A stretch of DNA of 64,000 nucleotides from positions 26,754-90,753 of the forward strand of contig NZ_JAMXMY010000033.1 in assembly GCF_024055795.1 (NCBI RefSeq), written 5' to 3'. Position numbers and translations under genes: made by a program. This document shows positions 7,896-16,401 of the stretch, piece by piece. Numbering within the stretch: position 1 is the stretch's first letter; each line of letters starts with the position of its first letter. A model generated the notes under the pieces. That model saw nothing but the letters and a program-made list of their open reading frames with translations. It searched no databases and had not been told where the DNA came from. The stretch is from Actinoallomurus purpureus. Lineage in GTDB: Bacteria > Actinomycetota > Actinomycetes > Streptosporangiales > Streptosporangiaceae.

Positions 7896-9668
7896 ATGTG
7901 GGGTCTGATCGTTGTCCTCGGCCTGGTCGCGGTCGTCATTCTCGTCGGGGTGCTCGTCGCCCTGGGCATGAGGGCGAGTCGCGCCGGAGACGAAGACGAC
8001 TGGATGTCCGACGAGGAGCAGCCCCGGGGCCGCCGCGCCGGCAGATCCCGCGGCCGCCGCGGCCAGGGTGACGAGTCGGCGGAGGAGGAGGCTTACGGCG
8101 GCGACATGCGCGTGGCCGGTGCTCCCCTCGCTCCGCAGCACCAGCTGCCCGCCGCGCCCATGGCCGGCCCGCCCCAGCTGCCGCCGCCGGCCCAGGCCCC
8201 GGTCCCCGCGGCGCCTCCGGGCAGCCGGCCCACCGAGGAGATGGACGACGACGAGTACTGGTCGACCATCACGTTCGACAAGCCGAAGTTCCCCTGGCGG
8301 CAGGACGCCGGGCAACCGTCCGAGGCACGGGGGCAGGACCCCCTCGCCCATCAGGAGGCGGCGCAGCCCCAGCCCATGCCGCTCGCGGGCCCGCAGCCGC
8401 AGGGCATGCCGCTCGCGGGCCAGCCTCCGCAGGGCGCCCCGATCGACTCGCCGGCACCGCCGACCAGGCCCCAGCCGGTCGTCCCGGCGTTCGACACGCC
8501 CTCGACACCCGACCCGCTCGACGTGTCGCTCCCGTCCTCGCTCGACGTGCCCTCGCGGGCGAGCCAGACCGATCCCGGCGGCTCCGTCCCGGCGTACGGC
8601 TCGGCCGACCAGAGCGGCGGCTTCTCCGCACCGGCCTACCCGAGCGAACCGTCCTACTCGTCTGACTCGTCTGACTCGTCCTACTCGTCGGCGCCGTCGT
8701 ACTCCTCGGAGCCGTCCTACTCCTCGGAGCCGTCGTACGGCGGTGACCGCTCCTACGGCGCGGACCCGGTGGGAGGGTACGGCGACGACCCGCTGAACAC
8801 CGGCGAACGCCCGGCCTACGGCTCGACCTCCCCCGCCGCGCCGACTCCTCCCCCCGCGTCGCCGGCCCCCTCGCCCCTGGCGCCCTCATCGCCGCTGGGC
8901 TCCATCTCCGGCGCGAGTGGAGGCGACGACGGCCCGGTCGTCCCGTCCGTCGACGACCTGCTGGCCAAGATCCAGCGACAGCGCGCCGGAAGCGACGACG
9001 CGGCGTCGAATCCCGCCCCGGCGACCCCGGCCTCGCCCGGTCCCGCACCGGCCGGTTACGACCCGCTCACCGACCCGCTGGACACCAGCGAACGCCCCTA
9101 CCGCTCGTCGTCCTCCACGAGCGGAGGCTGGTCGTCGGACTCGTACACCTCATCCGAGTCCTACGGCGGCGCCTCCGGGGACTCCTACGGCTCCCCGACG
9201 CCGGGCTCGTACGGGTCCGACCCCCTGTCGGGCAATTACAACGCGACCGGCGGCTACACCACCCCCTCCTACGACAGCGGCTACGGATCGTCCCCGGCGT
9301 ACGGAGGTGACTCGCCCTCGTACGGCTCGGGCTCCACGCCCCAGGACGACCCGCTCGGCAACGGGTACACCGGCGGCTCGTCGTCGGACTCGTACGGGTC
9401 CTACGGTGCTGGCGGCACGCCCTCCGGCGGCTACCAGACCCCGGGACCGTCCTACGGCAGCGGTTCGGACTACTTCGGGTCCTCGACGCCGGGGCAGGGC
9501 TACGACCCCGCCTCCCCGACCCCCGGGACCGGCCAGCCGTCCGATGACGCGAACGCCACGCAGGCCTACCCGACCAGCCCGTACGGCACCTCCTACGGCG
9601 ACCGCAAGAACGACGACAAGCGTCCCGACGAGTGGAACTCCTACGGCGACCATCGCGGCGGCAGCTGA
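7896..9668 (+). CDS. membrane-anchored Ser/Tyr/Gly/Pro-rich low-complexity protein
   Basis: Not assigned to a known family. One N-terminal transmembrane segment (about residues 2–26) is followed by a charged region rich in Asp/Glu then Arg, then about 500 residues of Pro-, Ser-, Tyr- and Gly-rich sequence. Visible repeats include MPLAGPQPQG and MPLAGQPPQG, YSSEPSYSSEPSY, repeated YGS/YGG blocks, and two copies of a DPL-x-TxERP box near residues 298 and 395. A short conserved-looking island, VPSVDDLLAKIQRQRAG, sits near residue 355. The start was placed at ATG 7896 because GGTGG precedes it; a GTG at 7887 is in frame. The tail is predicted to be disordered. Cell-envelope or cytoplasmic scaffold roles are both possible. 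Confidence 0.8.
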   Translation: MWGLIVVLGLVAVVILVGVLVALGMRASRAGDEDDWMSDEEQPRGRRAGRSRGRRGQGDESAEEEAYGGDMRVAGAPLAPQHQLPAAPMAGPPQLPPPAQAPVPAAPPGSRPTEEMDDDEYWSTITFDKPKFPWRQDAGQPSEARGQDPLAHQEAAQPQPMPLAGPQPQGMPLAGQPPQGAPIDSPAPPTRPQPVVPAFDTPSTPDPLDVSLPSSLDVPSRASQTDPGGSVPAYGSADQSGGFSAPAYPSEPSYSSDSSDSSYSSAPSYSSEPSYSSEPSYGGDRSYGADPVGGYGDDPLNTGERPAYGSTSPAAPTPPPASPAPSPLAPSSPLGSISGASGGDDGPVVPSVDDLLAKIQRQRAGSDDAASNPAPATPASPGPAPAGYDPLTDPLDTSERPYRSSSSTSGGWSSDSYTSSESYGGASGDSYGSPTPGSYGSDPLSGNYNATGGYTTPSYDSGYGSSPAYGGDSPSYGSGSTPQDDPLGNGYTGGSSSDSYGSYGAGGTPSGGYQTPGPSYGSGSDYFGSSTPGQGYDPASPTPGTGQPSDDANATQAYPTSPYGTSYGDRKNDDKRPDEWNSYGDHRGGS

Positions 9669-9734
9669 CGTCTCTCGCCCGGCCCAGGGGTCGGTTTTCT
9701 CATCCCGGCGGGGTCGGGGGGAGAGACGTCGACC

Positions 9735-9754
9735 GCGGGATATAAGAATCCCGC
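9735..9754. terminator. hairpin after the Ser/Tyr-rich protein gene
   Basis: GCGGGAT (9735–9741) and ATCCCGC (9748–9754) form a perfect 7-bp stem with a 6-base loop, 66 bases after the stop. There is no T-run, so it may be a weak terminator or an operator for the following module. Confidence 0.35.
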
Positions 9755-9871
9755 CGTGGAGGCGGCGAACCCACGTTCGATTGCATGGCAACCGTTTGAC
9801 CGCATCAATCACGCTGCGTGAATCTCTCCTACGCAATCCGTACACGGCCAACGCGACTCAGGAGGTCATCC

Positions 9872-10114
9872 ATGCCCCTAAAATTCGTCGGAATCGATCC
9901 AAGCACCAATGGGGATAACTGCCCCACTGTGTGGGTCGACGAGACCACCAGCGAGATCGTCATTCAAGGCTGGACCGCCGACCCGGATACTCGGAGGGAA
10001 TGCCTGGCGACCGGCCCGATACCCGACCACGAAACGGTGCTGCGGCTACCGGCGCGGATGGCACCGATCCTGAAGGAGGCGTGCGATGTCGCCGGAGGTC
10101 CCATCGTTCAATGA
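9872..10114 (+). CDS. small hypothetical protein leading the DUF6879/DUF5753 module
   Basis: An 80-residue cytoplasmic protein with no family recognised with certainty. It begins MPLKFVGIDPSTNGDNCPTV and is slightly acidic. Small genes of this kind (often DUF397-like) commonly accompany DUF5753 regulators, and here the reading frame overlaps the next gene by 29 bases, which signals co-translation. AGGAGG precedes the ATG at 9872. Confidence 0.75.
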   Translation: MPLKFVGIDPSTNGDNCPTVWVDETTSEIVIQGWTADPDTRRECLATGPIPDHETVLRLPARMAPILKEACDVAGGPIVQ

Positions 10115-10601
10115 CCTGCTGGCCGAATGCGACGAGTCGGCCGTCCACCTGGAGATGCGGGACAGCTACACGCCCTTCGATCCCGTCTTCCTCGACTGGA
10201 GGGCGGGGCGCCGGATCGACGGGCCTGAGCGGTACCCCGAATGGTTCGACCTCGTACGGACCACCATCGCCCGCGGTGTCCAGATGCGGCGCATACGCAT
10301 CGTGTCGGAACCGCTGGCGGACTTCATCCGTTTCGAGTACGACGTAACGAAAGGGCTGAACGTCGCGGCCGGCGAGCAGGTACGGTGGCTGCCTCGCCGG
10401 CAGGCCTCGGATCTGGCCCTGCCCGGGAACGACTTCTGGGTGTTCGACGGCCGGATCGCCCGATTCGGTTATTTCACAGGTGACGGGGACTTCGTCGACC
10501 ACGACGTCTGGGAGGATCCTGACGTGGTGAAGCTATGCACTTCCGCCTTCGAGGCGGCCTGGGAACGCGGGATCGATCACGATGACTATCGCCCCGCCTG
10601 A
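10086..10601 (+). CDS. DUF6879-family protein
   Basis: A 171-residue protein matching the DUF6879 pattern of actinomycetes: the region with FNDLLAECDESAVHLEMRD, then RIRIVSEPLADFIRFEYD, and LPGNDFWVFDG near residues 115–126. Members are nearly always beside a DUF5753 helix-turn-helix gene. The function is not established; an effector or co-regulator of the neighbouring regulator is a reasonable inference. GAAGGAGG gives the ATG at 10086. It overlaps both neighbours, so the three genes form one translationally linked unit. Confidence 0.82.
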   Translation: MSPEVPSFNDLLAECDESAVHLEMRDSYTPFDPVFLDWRAGRRIDGPERYPEWFDLVRTTIARGVQMRRIRIVSEPLADFIRFEYDVTKGLNVAAGEQVRWLPRRQASDLALPGNDFWVFDGRIARFGYFTGDGDFVDHDVWEDPDVVKLCTSAFEAAWERGIDHDDYRPA

Positions 10602-10629
10602 GCGCCCTCGCCCGTCGCGAGGGGCCGCC

Positions 10630-11484
10630 GTGTCCATGACATCGCCGTCGTCATCGGTTCAGGCGGCCCGCCAGGCCATCGCCGACCGGCTGCGGGAGAT
10701 CAGGGTCGACGCCGGCCTGACCGCCAAGGCGCTCGCCGCCGCCGCCGAATGGGACCGCACCAAGGTCTCCAAGATCGAGCACGCCTCCCGGCCGCCCTCC
10801 GCCGACGACATACGCCGCTGGTGCGCCGTCTGCAAGGCCGACGACCAGTCCGCCGATCTCGTGGCCTCGGTGCGGAGCGTCGAGGGCGCCTACGTCGAGT
10901 GGCGACGGCTCCAGCGCACCGGCCTGCGCCGGCTCCAGGAGTCGCGCGTCCCGCTGTACGAGCGGACCCACAACTTCCGGGTCTACTGCTCGCAGGTCGT
11001 CCCCGGGCTTTTCCAGACGCCCGCCTACGCCGGCGCGCTCCTGTCGGCCATCACGACCTTCCACGGCAACCCCAACGACGTGGAGGAGGCGGTCGCCGCC
11101 CGGATGGCCCGCTCGCACGTCGTACGGGACGGCGACCACCGGTTCGCCGTGCTCGTCGAGGAGGCGGTGCTCCGTTACCGGGTCGGCGGTTCCGACACGA
11201 TGGCCGGGCAGCTGAACCATCTCCTGGACATCATGACGCTGCCGTCGGTGTCCCTCGGCGTCATCCCCTTCGAGCACGGGGGCCGCCGGATGTGGACGCT
11301 CGAGGCCTTCAACATCTTCGACTCCGCGCAGGTGTCGGTGGAGCTCCTGTCGGCGGCGGTGACGGTGACGACCCCCGGCGAGGTGGAGCTCTACACCAAG
11401 GCGTTCGGTGAGCTGTCCGGGATGGCGGTCTTCGGCACGGCGGCGCGGACGCTGATCTCCGACGCGATCGACGCCCTCGACTGA
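10630..11484 (+). CDS. XRE-family regulator with DUF5753 (Scr1-like)
   Basis: A DNA-binding regulator of the type widespread in actinomycetes (WhiJ-like, also annotated as Scr1-family antitoxin-like). The helix-turn-helix lies at about residues 15–75 and includes LTAKALAAAAEWDRTKVSKIEH; the rest is DUF5753, with VVPGLFQTPAYA and a C-terminal beta-rich part. An upstream in-frame ATG at 10582 would overlap the DUF6879 gene by 20 bases; GAGGGG at 10619–10624 favours GTG 10630. Related systems control development and antibiotic production in Streptomyces; that role is not shown here. Confidence 0.88.
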   Translation: MSMTSPSSSVQAARQAIADRLREIRVDAGLTAKALAAAAEWDRTKVSKIEHASRPPSADDIRRWCAVCKADDQSADLVASVRSVEGAYVEWRRLQRTGLRRLQESRVPLYERTHNFRVYCSQVVPGLFQTPAYAGALLSAITTFHGNPNDVEEAVAARMARSHVVRDGDHRFAVLVEEAVLRYRVGGSDTMAGQLNHLLDIMTLPSVSLGVIPFEHGGRRMWTLEAFNIFDSAQVSVELLSAAVTVTTPGEVELYTKAFGELSGMAVFGTAARTLISDAIDALD

Positions 11485-11596
11485 GGTCCTGCGCCGAAGT
11501 CCTGTGCCACACTCGGGCACACTCCTCGCACGCGGCGGGTCGGCGACTTTAACGTCACGGCAGTGGCCGAAGATCCCGCGCGATGAGGAGACGCCC

Positions 11597-11887
11597 ATGG
11601 GCGAGGAGACCATCACCTCGTCAGTCGTCCGGCACCTTCACGAACTGCGAGGTGCCCTCGACCAAGCCGGCTTCGAGACCACACTCGACCATACCTACGG
11701 CGCGGCCCCGTATCTCCGTGCTACCAACCGGCACGCACCCGTCATGTCGGAGACGATCCGCTGCGAGCACCACATCGTCGACGGCGACGCGTACTGGTTC
11801 TTCTACTCCTGGGGCCAGCCGATCTGCCCGGCGGCGGACAAGGGCTTAGCGGCCCGGGAGATCAGCCGCGTCATCGGAAACCGATGA
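11597..11887 (+). CDS. conserved small hypothetical protein
   Basis: A 96-residue soluble protein of unknown function. It contains VVRHLHELRGALDQAGF at the N-terminus and a central CEHHIVDGDAYWFFYSWG. The ATG at 11597 has GAGGAG six bases upstream; the longer frame lacks an RBS. It lies 112 bases downstream of the DUF5753 regulator on the same strand with the 58-residue gene below, which suggests membership in the same accessory module. Confidence 0.72.
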   Translation: MGEETITSSVVRHLHELRGALDQAGFETTLDHTYGAAPYLRATNRHAPVMSETIRCEHHIVDGDAYWFFYSWGQPICPAADKGLAAREISRVIGNR

Positions 11888-11915
11888 TGACCGCCCCTCA
11901 CCCCCGGACGGACAT

Positions 11916-12092
11916 ATGAGCTACGACCAGGAGCTGACGGAGTTCCGGCGAATCCTCGACGAGATGACCGTGGTCGGACACCTCCGCCGCGACGCGGAGC
12001 TCGCCGAGCTGCACCGACTGATCGGGCGCTATCCCGACGAGGCACGCGAGATGTGCGCCAAGTTCGACGGTGCGTACGAGAAGCCCGCGTGA
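11916..12092 (+). CDS. 58-residue hypothetical protein
   Basis: A short open frame begins at ATG 11916 (MSYDQELTEFRRILDEM) and ends at TGA 12090–12092. It is charged and helix-prone with good actinobacterial codon use. It starts 28 bases after the preceding 96-residue gene, so the two are probably co-transcribed. There is no strong RBS and no recognised family. Confidence 0.5.
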   Translation: MSYDQELTEFRRILDEMTVVGHLRRDAELAELHRLIGRYPDEAREMCAKFDGAYEKPA

Positions 12093-12206
12093 GCGAGCCC
12101 CTGGGCCGATCACGTGAACGGACCGGGCCGCGGCGGCGGTGACCACGCCCCCGCCTCCGCGGCTCGCCCATGCTCAGGCCTCGTCGCTCAGGCCTCGTCG
12201 CCGCCC

Positions 12207-12462
12207 GAGGCTCACCGGCACGGCGCGGACCACATCCTCGTCTACGTCACCCGCCAGGGGTACAACGCCCTCACCCAGCCCCTGCGCTGGAGCGACCTGG
12301 AGCTCGTTGCGTAAGACGGCCAAGTACACGCCGGCCGGCGACTACATCGTCGACAACCTCCGCGCCCCGGGCCGTACGGGCCGCCACGTCGTCTTCACGA
12401 TCTGGCAGGCCTCGCACATGGACCAGGCGTTCTTCTTCTGCAGCGACGTCAACTTCAGCTGA
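12207..12462 (+). pseudogene. remnant of an AA10 lytic polysaccharide monooxygenase (chitin-binding protein)
   Basis: Two adjacent frames together encode the C-terminal half of an AA10 LPMO: first ADHILVYVTRQGYNALTQPL with RWSDLEL in the frame ending at TAA 12312–12314, then YTPAGDYIVDNL and GRTGRHVVFTIWQASHMDQ ending in FFFCSDVNFS at TGA 12460–12462. These match the family's conserved order. A +1 frameshift near 12300–12310 separates them. The N-terminal half, including the copper-binding first His and its signal peptide, is absent. The gene is dead. Confidence 0.78.
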
Positions 12463-12657
12463 CCTGCGAACCGTTCCGGCCCGCTGGCCCCCGCTGGGCG
12501 CGGGGACCGGCGGCCGTACGGGTCATGAGCGCATCGCGCCGAATGCTCGGTGACCGCGCCTGCGAAACGGGACAACACCCCCGGACCGCCCTCGAGCAGG
12601 ACCGTCGACCGAGTGATCCGCTCGCCGCGGCGGACGACAGCGCGGTGGGCGCGGCTT

Positions 12658-13518
12658 CTACCGCCCGGCATGGCCGGACCGGTGGGCGTCTCGGTCCGTG
12701 GACAGTGCGAGGGCGCGCTGGTCGTCGAGGGCGCGCACCCTCTCGGTGAGCGCCTCGCGGACCATGGCGTAGGCGTCGGAGCCGAGAAGCTGTCGTCGCG
12801 GCGGGTCGTCCGACTCGGCGATGCGGATCATCGCCTCGGCCATCTTCCGCAGATCTCCCGGCATGTCGTTCTCGCTGACGCCGGTGCCCCGCAGCCACGG
12901 CGTCAGCTCCGTGCCCTCGTAGACGTCCAATGCGGGCGCGCGCGGCGGCTCTCCACCGCCGTAGAAGCTCGTGCCCGCCATGCCCGGCTCGATGAGCGTC
13001 GTACGGATGCCGAACCGCTCCACCTCCTGCGCGTACGCCTCGAAGAAGCCCTCGATGGCCCATTTCGTCAGGTGGTAGACCGACAGGCCCGGGAAGGCGA
13101 CCTGCCCGCCCATGCTCGACACCTGGAGCAGCCGGCCACCGCCCTGCGCCCGGAAGTGCGGCGTGACGGCCCGGGCGAGCTGGACGGAGCCAAGGACGTT
13201 GGTGGCGATCTGCTGCTGGATCTGGTCGTCGGTCATCTCCTCGGCCGCGCCGAACACGCCGATGCCGGCGTTGGAGATGACGACGTCGACCCGGCCGAGC
13301 TCGGCGAACGCCTCATCCACGACGCGACGTACGGCGGCGGTGTCGGTCACGTCGAGGGCGCGGCGCCACAGCCGGTCGCCGTGCTCGGCGGCGAGGTCGC
13401 CGAGGCGTGAGGGCGTGCGAAGGGTGGCCGCGACGGTGTCGCCGCGGCGCAAGAGCTGTTCGGTGAGCTCTCGCCCGAAGCCGGTCGAGGTGCCGGTGAT
13501 GAACCAGGTGGAAGTCAC
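12658..13518 (-). CDS. short-chain dehydrogenase/reductase
   Basis: A 286-residue NAD(P)-dependent oxidoreductase of the classical SDR type. The cofactor motif TGTSTGFGREL is at the N-terminus (about 8–18), NAG follows in ISNAGIG near 86, and the catalytic Ser and YHLTK are near 140–157. Substrate is unknown. AAGGAGAG precedes the GTG start at 13518. It is divergent from a TetR gene with a palindromic operator between them, so the TetR very likely controls it. Confidence 0.9.
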   Translation of the reverse strand: MTSTWFITGTSTGFGRELTEQLLRRGDTVAATLRTPSRLGDLAAEHGDRLWRRALDVTDTAAVRRVVDEAFAELGRVDVVISNAGIGVFGAAEEMTDDQIQQQIATNVLGSVQLARAVTPHFRAQGGGRLLQVSSMGGQVAFPGLSVYHLTKWAIEGFFEAYAQEVERFGIRTTLIEPGMAGTSFYGGGEPPRAPALDVYEGTELTPWLRGTGVSENDMPGDLRKMAEAMIRIAESDDPPRRQLLGSDAYAMVREALTERVRALDDQRALALSTDRDAHRSGHAGR

Positions 13519-13530
13519 GATCTCTCCTTA

Positions 13531-13580
13531 TTGCCATCGAAGCATCAATGCTAACTTAGCATTCTTATGCTGGATGGCAA
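13531..13580. promoter_or_regulatory. TetR-type operator between SDR and TetR genes
   Basis: The core AATGCTAA-C-TTAGCATT (13547–13563) is a perfect 17-bp inverted repeat. Outer arms TTGCCATC (13531–13538) and GATGGCAA (13573–13580) extend the dyad to 50 bp. It covers the whole divergent promoter region, the usual place for an autoregulated TetR operator. Confidence 0.72.
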
Positions 13581-13606
13581 TGATGCCAGAGCGGTAGCAT
13601 GAGGGC

Positions 13607-14269
13607 ATGCTGGAGACCCCAGACCGCCGGGAGCGCAAAAAGCGACGCACCCGCGCGCTCATCCGCGAGACCGCGCTCGAACTGTTCGCATCCGCCGGGT
13701 ACGACGCGACCACGATCAAGGCGATCGCGGACGCCGCCGACGTCGCCCCACGGACCGTCACGCTGCACTTCCCCGCCAAAGAGGACATGCTCGCCCTCGA
13801 CGACCCCTTCGGTCCCGAGTCCCTCGCGACCCGGCTGGCCGCACGAGGCGACGGTGAGACGGCGCTCGCCGCACTCCGCGACTGGATGATCACGACGATC
13901 CGCGCCATCGAGGAGGGCGACCCGGAGGAGGCGCGGCGCTTCTGGCGGTTGCGGGCGCTGCGCGCCCAGGTGATCGCGGACGATGAGGCACTACGCGGCC
14001 GCACCCGCGCGTCGTACGTCAAGGCCGAACGGGTCCTCGCCGCAGCCCTCGGAGCGGACCTGGGGCTGCCACCGACCGCACTGGTGCCCCGGCTCGCGGC
14101 ACAGGCGGCCGTGACCGGTCTCCGCGAGGTCTACGAGGCGGACGAGGCCCGGACGGCCGGTCCGGAGCCACGCGCCGCCGATCTCGTGCCGCTCGTCGAC
14201 CGCGTCATCGAGTTCGTCCACGCAGGCCTCGCCGCCGTACGCGGGCTTCCCCGCGGCAGGCCCACGTAG
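13607..14269 (+). CDS. TetR/AcrR-family regulator
   Basis: A 220-residue repressor. The helix-turn-helix lies at about 17–63 (ELFASAGYDATTIKAIADAA, then RTVTLHFPAKEDM). The C-terminus carries a ligand-binding domain typical of TetR_C. It is divergent from the SDR gene. There is no clear RBS, and TAGCAT lies seven bases before the ATG, so a leaderless mRNA is possible. The last 66 bases of coding sequence reappear in altered form at 17546–17611. Confidence 0.9.
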   Translation: MLETPDRRERKKRRTRALIRETALELFASAGYDATTIKAIADAADVAPRTVTLHFPAKEDMLALDDPFGPESLATRLAARGDGETALAALRDWMITTIRAIEEGDPEEARRFWRLRALRAQVIADDEALRGRTRASYVKAERVLAAALGADLGLPPTALVPRLAAQAAVTGLREVYEADEARTAGPEPRAADLVPLVDRVIEFVHAGLAAVRGLPRGRPT

Positions 14270-14279
14270 CATCACCGAT

Positions 14280-15134
14280 GTGATCACAACGCCAGAAGAC
14301 GGGCCGCGGCTTCTCGCCATCAGCGACCTCCACGTCGCGTACCCGGAGAACCGGAAACTGGTGGAGGAACTGCGTCCGTACTCCGGTGACGACTGGCTGC
14401 TCGTCGCCGGCGACGTCGGTGAGAACCTCGACGACATCGAATGGGCGCTCGACACGCTGCGCCGGCGCTTCGCGACCGTCGTGTGGACGTCCGGCAACCA
14501 CGAGCTGTGGACCCCACGCGGCGACACGACCGGGCTGCGCGGCGAGGACCGCTACCTGCGGCTGGTCGAGCTCTGCCGGGGCATGGGCGTCCTCACGCCG
14601 GAGGACCCGTACCCGGTCTGGACAGGCCCCGGCGGCCCGGCCGTGATCGCACCGCTCTTCCTGCTGTACGACTACACGTTCCGCCCCGACGGCGCCGCCA
14701 CCCAGGAGGCCGCCCTCGCGCAGGCGAACGCGGAGGGCGTGGTCTGCACCGACGAGTTCTTCCTGCATCCGGACCCGTACCCGAACCGCGAGTCCTGGTG
14801 CCGGGCCCGGCTGACGGCGACCGAAAAGCGGCTGGCGGAGCTCGACCCGGAGCTTCCCACCGTGCTCGTGAACCACTATCCCCTGGTACGGGAGCCCACC
14901 CGCGTCCTGCGGTACCCGGTGTTCGCCCAGTGGTGCGGCACCGTGCACACCGCCGACTGGCACGTGCGCTTCCGCGCGGCCGCAGCCGTCTACGGCCACC
15001 TGCACATCCCGCGGACCACCTACTACGACGGCGTACGGTTCGAGGAGGTGTCGGTCGGCTACCCGCGCGAGTGGCAGAAACGCCCCGTCAAGCCGACCCT
15101 GCGGCAGATCCTTCCGGCCCCGGAAACCCCGTGA
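14280..15134 (+). CDS. pptH: metallophosphoesterase, PptH-like phosphopantetheinyl hydrolase
   Basis: A 284-residue calcineurin-type phosphoesterase with all metal-binding motifs: SDLH (15–18), GDVGEN near 47, GNHE near 73, NHYP near 200 and GHLH near 238. In mycobacteria the gene next to and translationally linked with pptT (Rv2795c) encodes PptH, which removes phosphopantetheine from carrier proteins. Here the same linkage is visible: the stop overlaps a GTG that begins a pptT-like remnant. Assignment to PptH therefore rests on family plus context. GTG 14280 has no strong RBS. Confidence 0.78.
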   Translation: MITTPEDGPRLLAISDLHVAYPENRKLVEELRPYSGDDWLLVAGDVGENLDDIEWALDTLRRRFATVVWTSGNHELWTPRGDTTGLRGEDRYLRLVELCRGMGVLTPEDPYPVWTGPGGPAVIAPLFLLYDYTFRPDGAATQEAALAQANAEGVVCTDEFFLHPDPYPNRESWCRARLTATEKRLAELDPELPTVLVNHYPLVREPTRVLRYPVFAQWCGTVHTADWHVRFRAAAAVYGHLHIPRTTYYDGVRFEEVSVGYPREWQKRPVKPTLRQILPAPETP

Positions 15135-15351
15135 TCGAGGAGCTGCGGAACCCGGCGTACGGTGGGGCCGCCTGCTGTTCAGCGCGAAAGAGCCGGTCTA
15201 CAAGGCGTGGTTCCCGCTGACCCGCCGCTGGCTGGGCTTCGAGGGCGCGAAGGCTGCGCGCCGGTCCGCGCAGCGAATCTCGGCTTCGAGTCAGTATCGG
15301 TCGTCCTCCGGGAGCGGCGACGCTCGGGCGGTCCGTAGGCTCGGGGCGTGA
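15131..15351 (+). pseudogene. pptT: pptT (Sfp-type phosphopantetheinyl transferase) with large internal deletion
   Basis: GTG 15131 overlaps the pptH stop by GTGA and opens VIEEL, the usual N-terminus of actinobacterial PptT. About 12 codons later, in another frame from 15172, comes LLFSAKEPVYKAWFPLTRRW followed by LGFEGA, which is the strongly conserved PptT C-terminal motif with the catalytic Lys-Glu pair. Between them roughly 130–150 expected residues are missing, and the tail after 15260 is not PptT-like. An active enzyme cannot be made. Confidence 0.8.
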
Positions 15352-16211
15352 TCTGGAGTCTCCTCGGGGCGATCGCCGCGGCCGTGTGCTTCGGCACGGC
15401 GAGTGTGCTGCAGGCGCTGGCGGCGCGTGCGGCACCAGCGAGCACGGGCGTCGACCCCCGCCTGTTGGTCCGCCTGGTCCGTCGGCTTCCGTTCCTACTC
15501 GGTACAGGCTTGGACCTTCTGGGCTTCGCCGCCGAACTGGCCGCGTTGCGGTCGTTGCCGCTGTTCGTGGTGCAGGCGATGGTCGCAGGCAACCTGGCGG
15601 TGACCGCGGTGGTCGCCGCCCGGGTCCTGCACTTTCGGCTGGCGGTGCGAGAGTGGGCCGCCGTGGCGGCGGTGTGCATCGGCCTGGCTCTGCTGGGGCT
15701 GGCCGCCGGGCACGAGAACCCTGCGGCGGTGAGCCTGACGTTCCGGATGGCGCTGCTCGGGTGTGTCGTCGTGATCGCCGTGGTCGGGGCCGCGGCGGGG
15801 CGGCTTCGCGGGGCGATCAGGTCTGCGGTGCTCGGTCTGATCGCTGGACTGGGCTTCGGCCTCGTGGCCATCGGCGCACGGGTTCTAGTGAGCCTGTCTC
15901 CTCTTGATCTGCTGCGCGACCCGGCGACGTACGTCGTGGCGGGCGGCGGGCTGGTGGCGTTCCTGTTCTTCGCCACGGCGCTGCAGCGCGGCTCGGTGAC
16001 CACGACCACCGCGGCGATGGTCGTTGCCGAGACCGTCGTGCCCGCGCTGGTCGGGGTTCTCCTTCTGGGCGACGGCACCCGTCATGGGTACGCCTGGAGC
16101 GCTGTGCTGGGATTCGTCATCGCAGTCGGCGGCACGCTCGCCCTCGCCCGCTTCGGGGAACCTGCCACCGAGACCGACAAGGTGAGACCTTCCTCAGCGT
16201 CCTTTCAGTGA
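15348..16211 (+). CDS. DMT-superfamily (EamA-like) membrane transporter
   Basis: A 287-residue protein with about nine to ten hydrophobic helices arranged as two repeats, typical of drug/metabolite transporter-like proteins of actinomycetes. The first hydrophobic segment starts at residue 2. GTG 15348 follows GGCTCGGGGC, a weak RBS; its start overlaps the degraded pptT frame. Substrate unknown. Confidence 0.8.
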   Translation: MIWSLLGAIAAAVCFGTASVLQALAARAAPASTGVDPRLLVRLVRRLPFLLGTGLDLLGFAAELAALRSLPLFVVQAMVAGNLAVTAVVAARVLHFRLAVREWAAVAAVCIGLALLGLAAGHENPAAVSLTFRMALLGCVVVIAVVGAAAGRLRGAIRSAVLGLIAGLGFGLVAIGARVLVSLSPLDLLRDPATYVVAGGGLVAFLFFATALQRGSVTTTTAAMVVAETVVPALVGVLLLGDGTRHGYAWSAVLGFVIAVGGTLALARFGEPATETDKVRPSSASFQ

Positions 16212-16401
16212 GCCCGCGTGCGGGGCGCGGCTACGCGTGCAGAGGCGATCAGCGTGTCGGTTGTGGGGCCGTAAGGTTGATCGCTGACTCCGGCCGGGTG
16301 GTCTTGATCATCTGGGGGGGGCGAGGTGGTGTTGGAGGCCAAGCGGTGGCGGAAGCGGATGCCGCAGACGACCCCGCGAGCTGGAGTCCTCACAATCAAG
16401 G

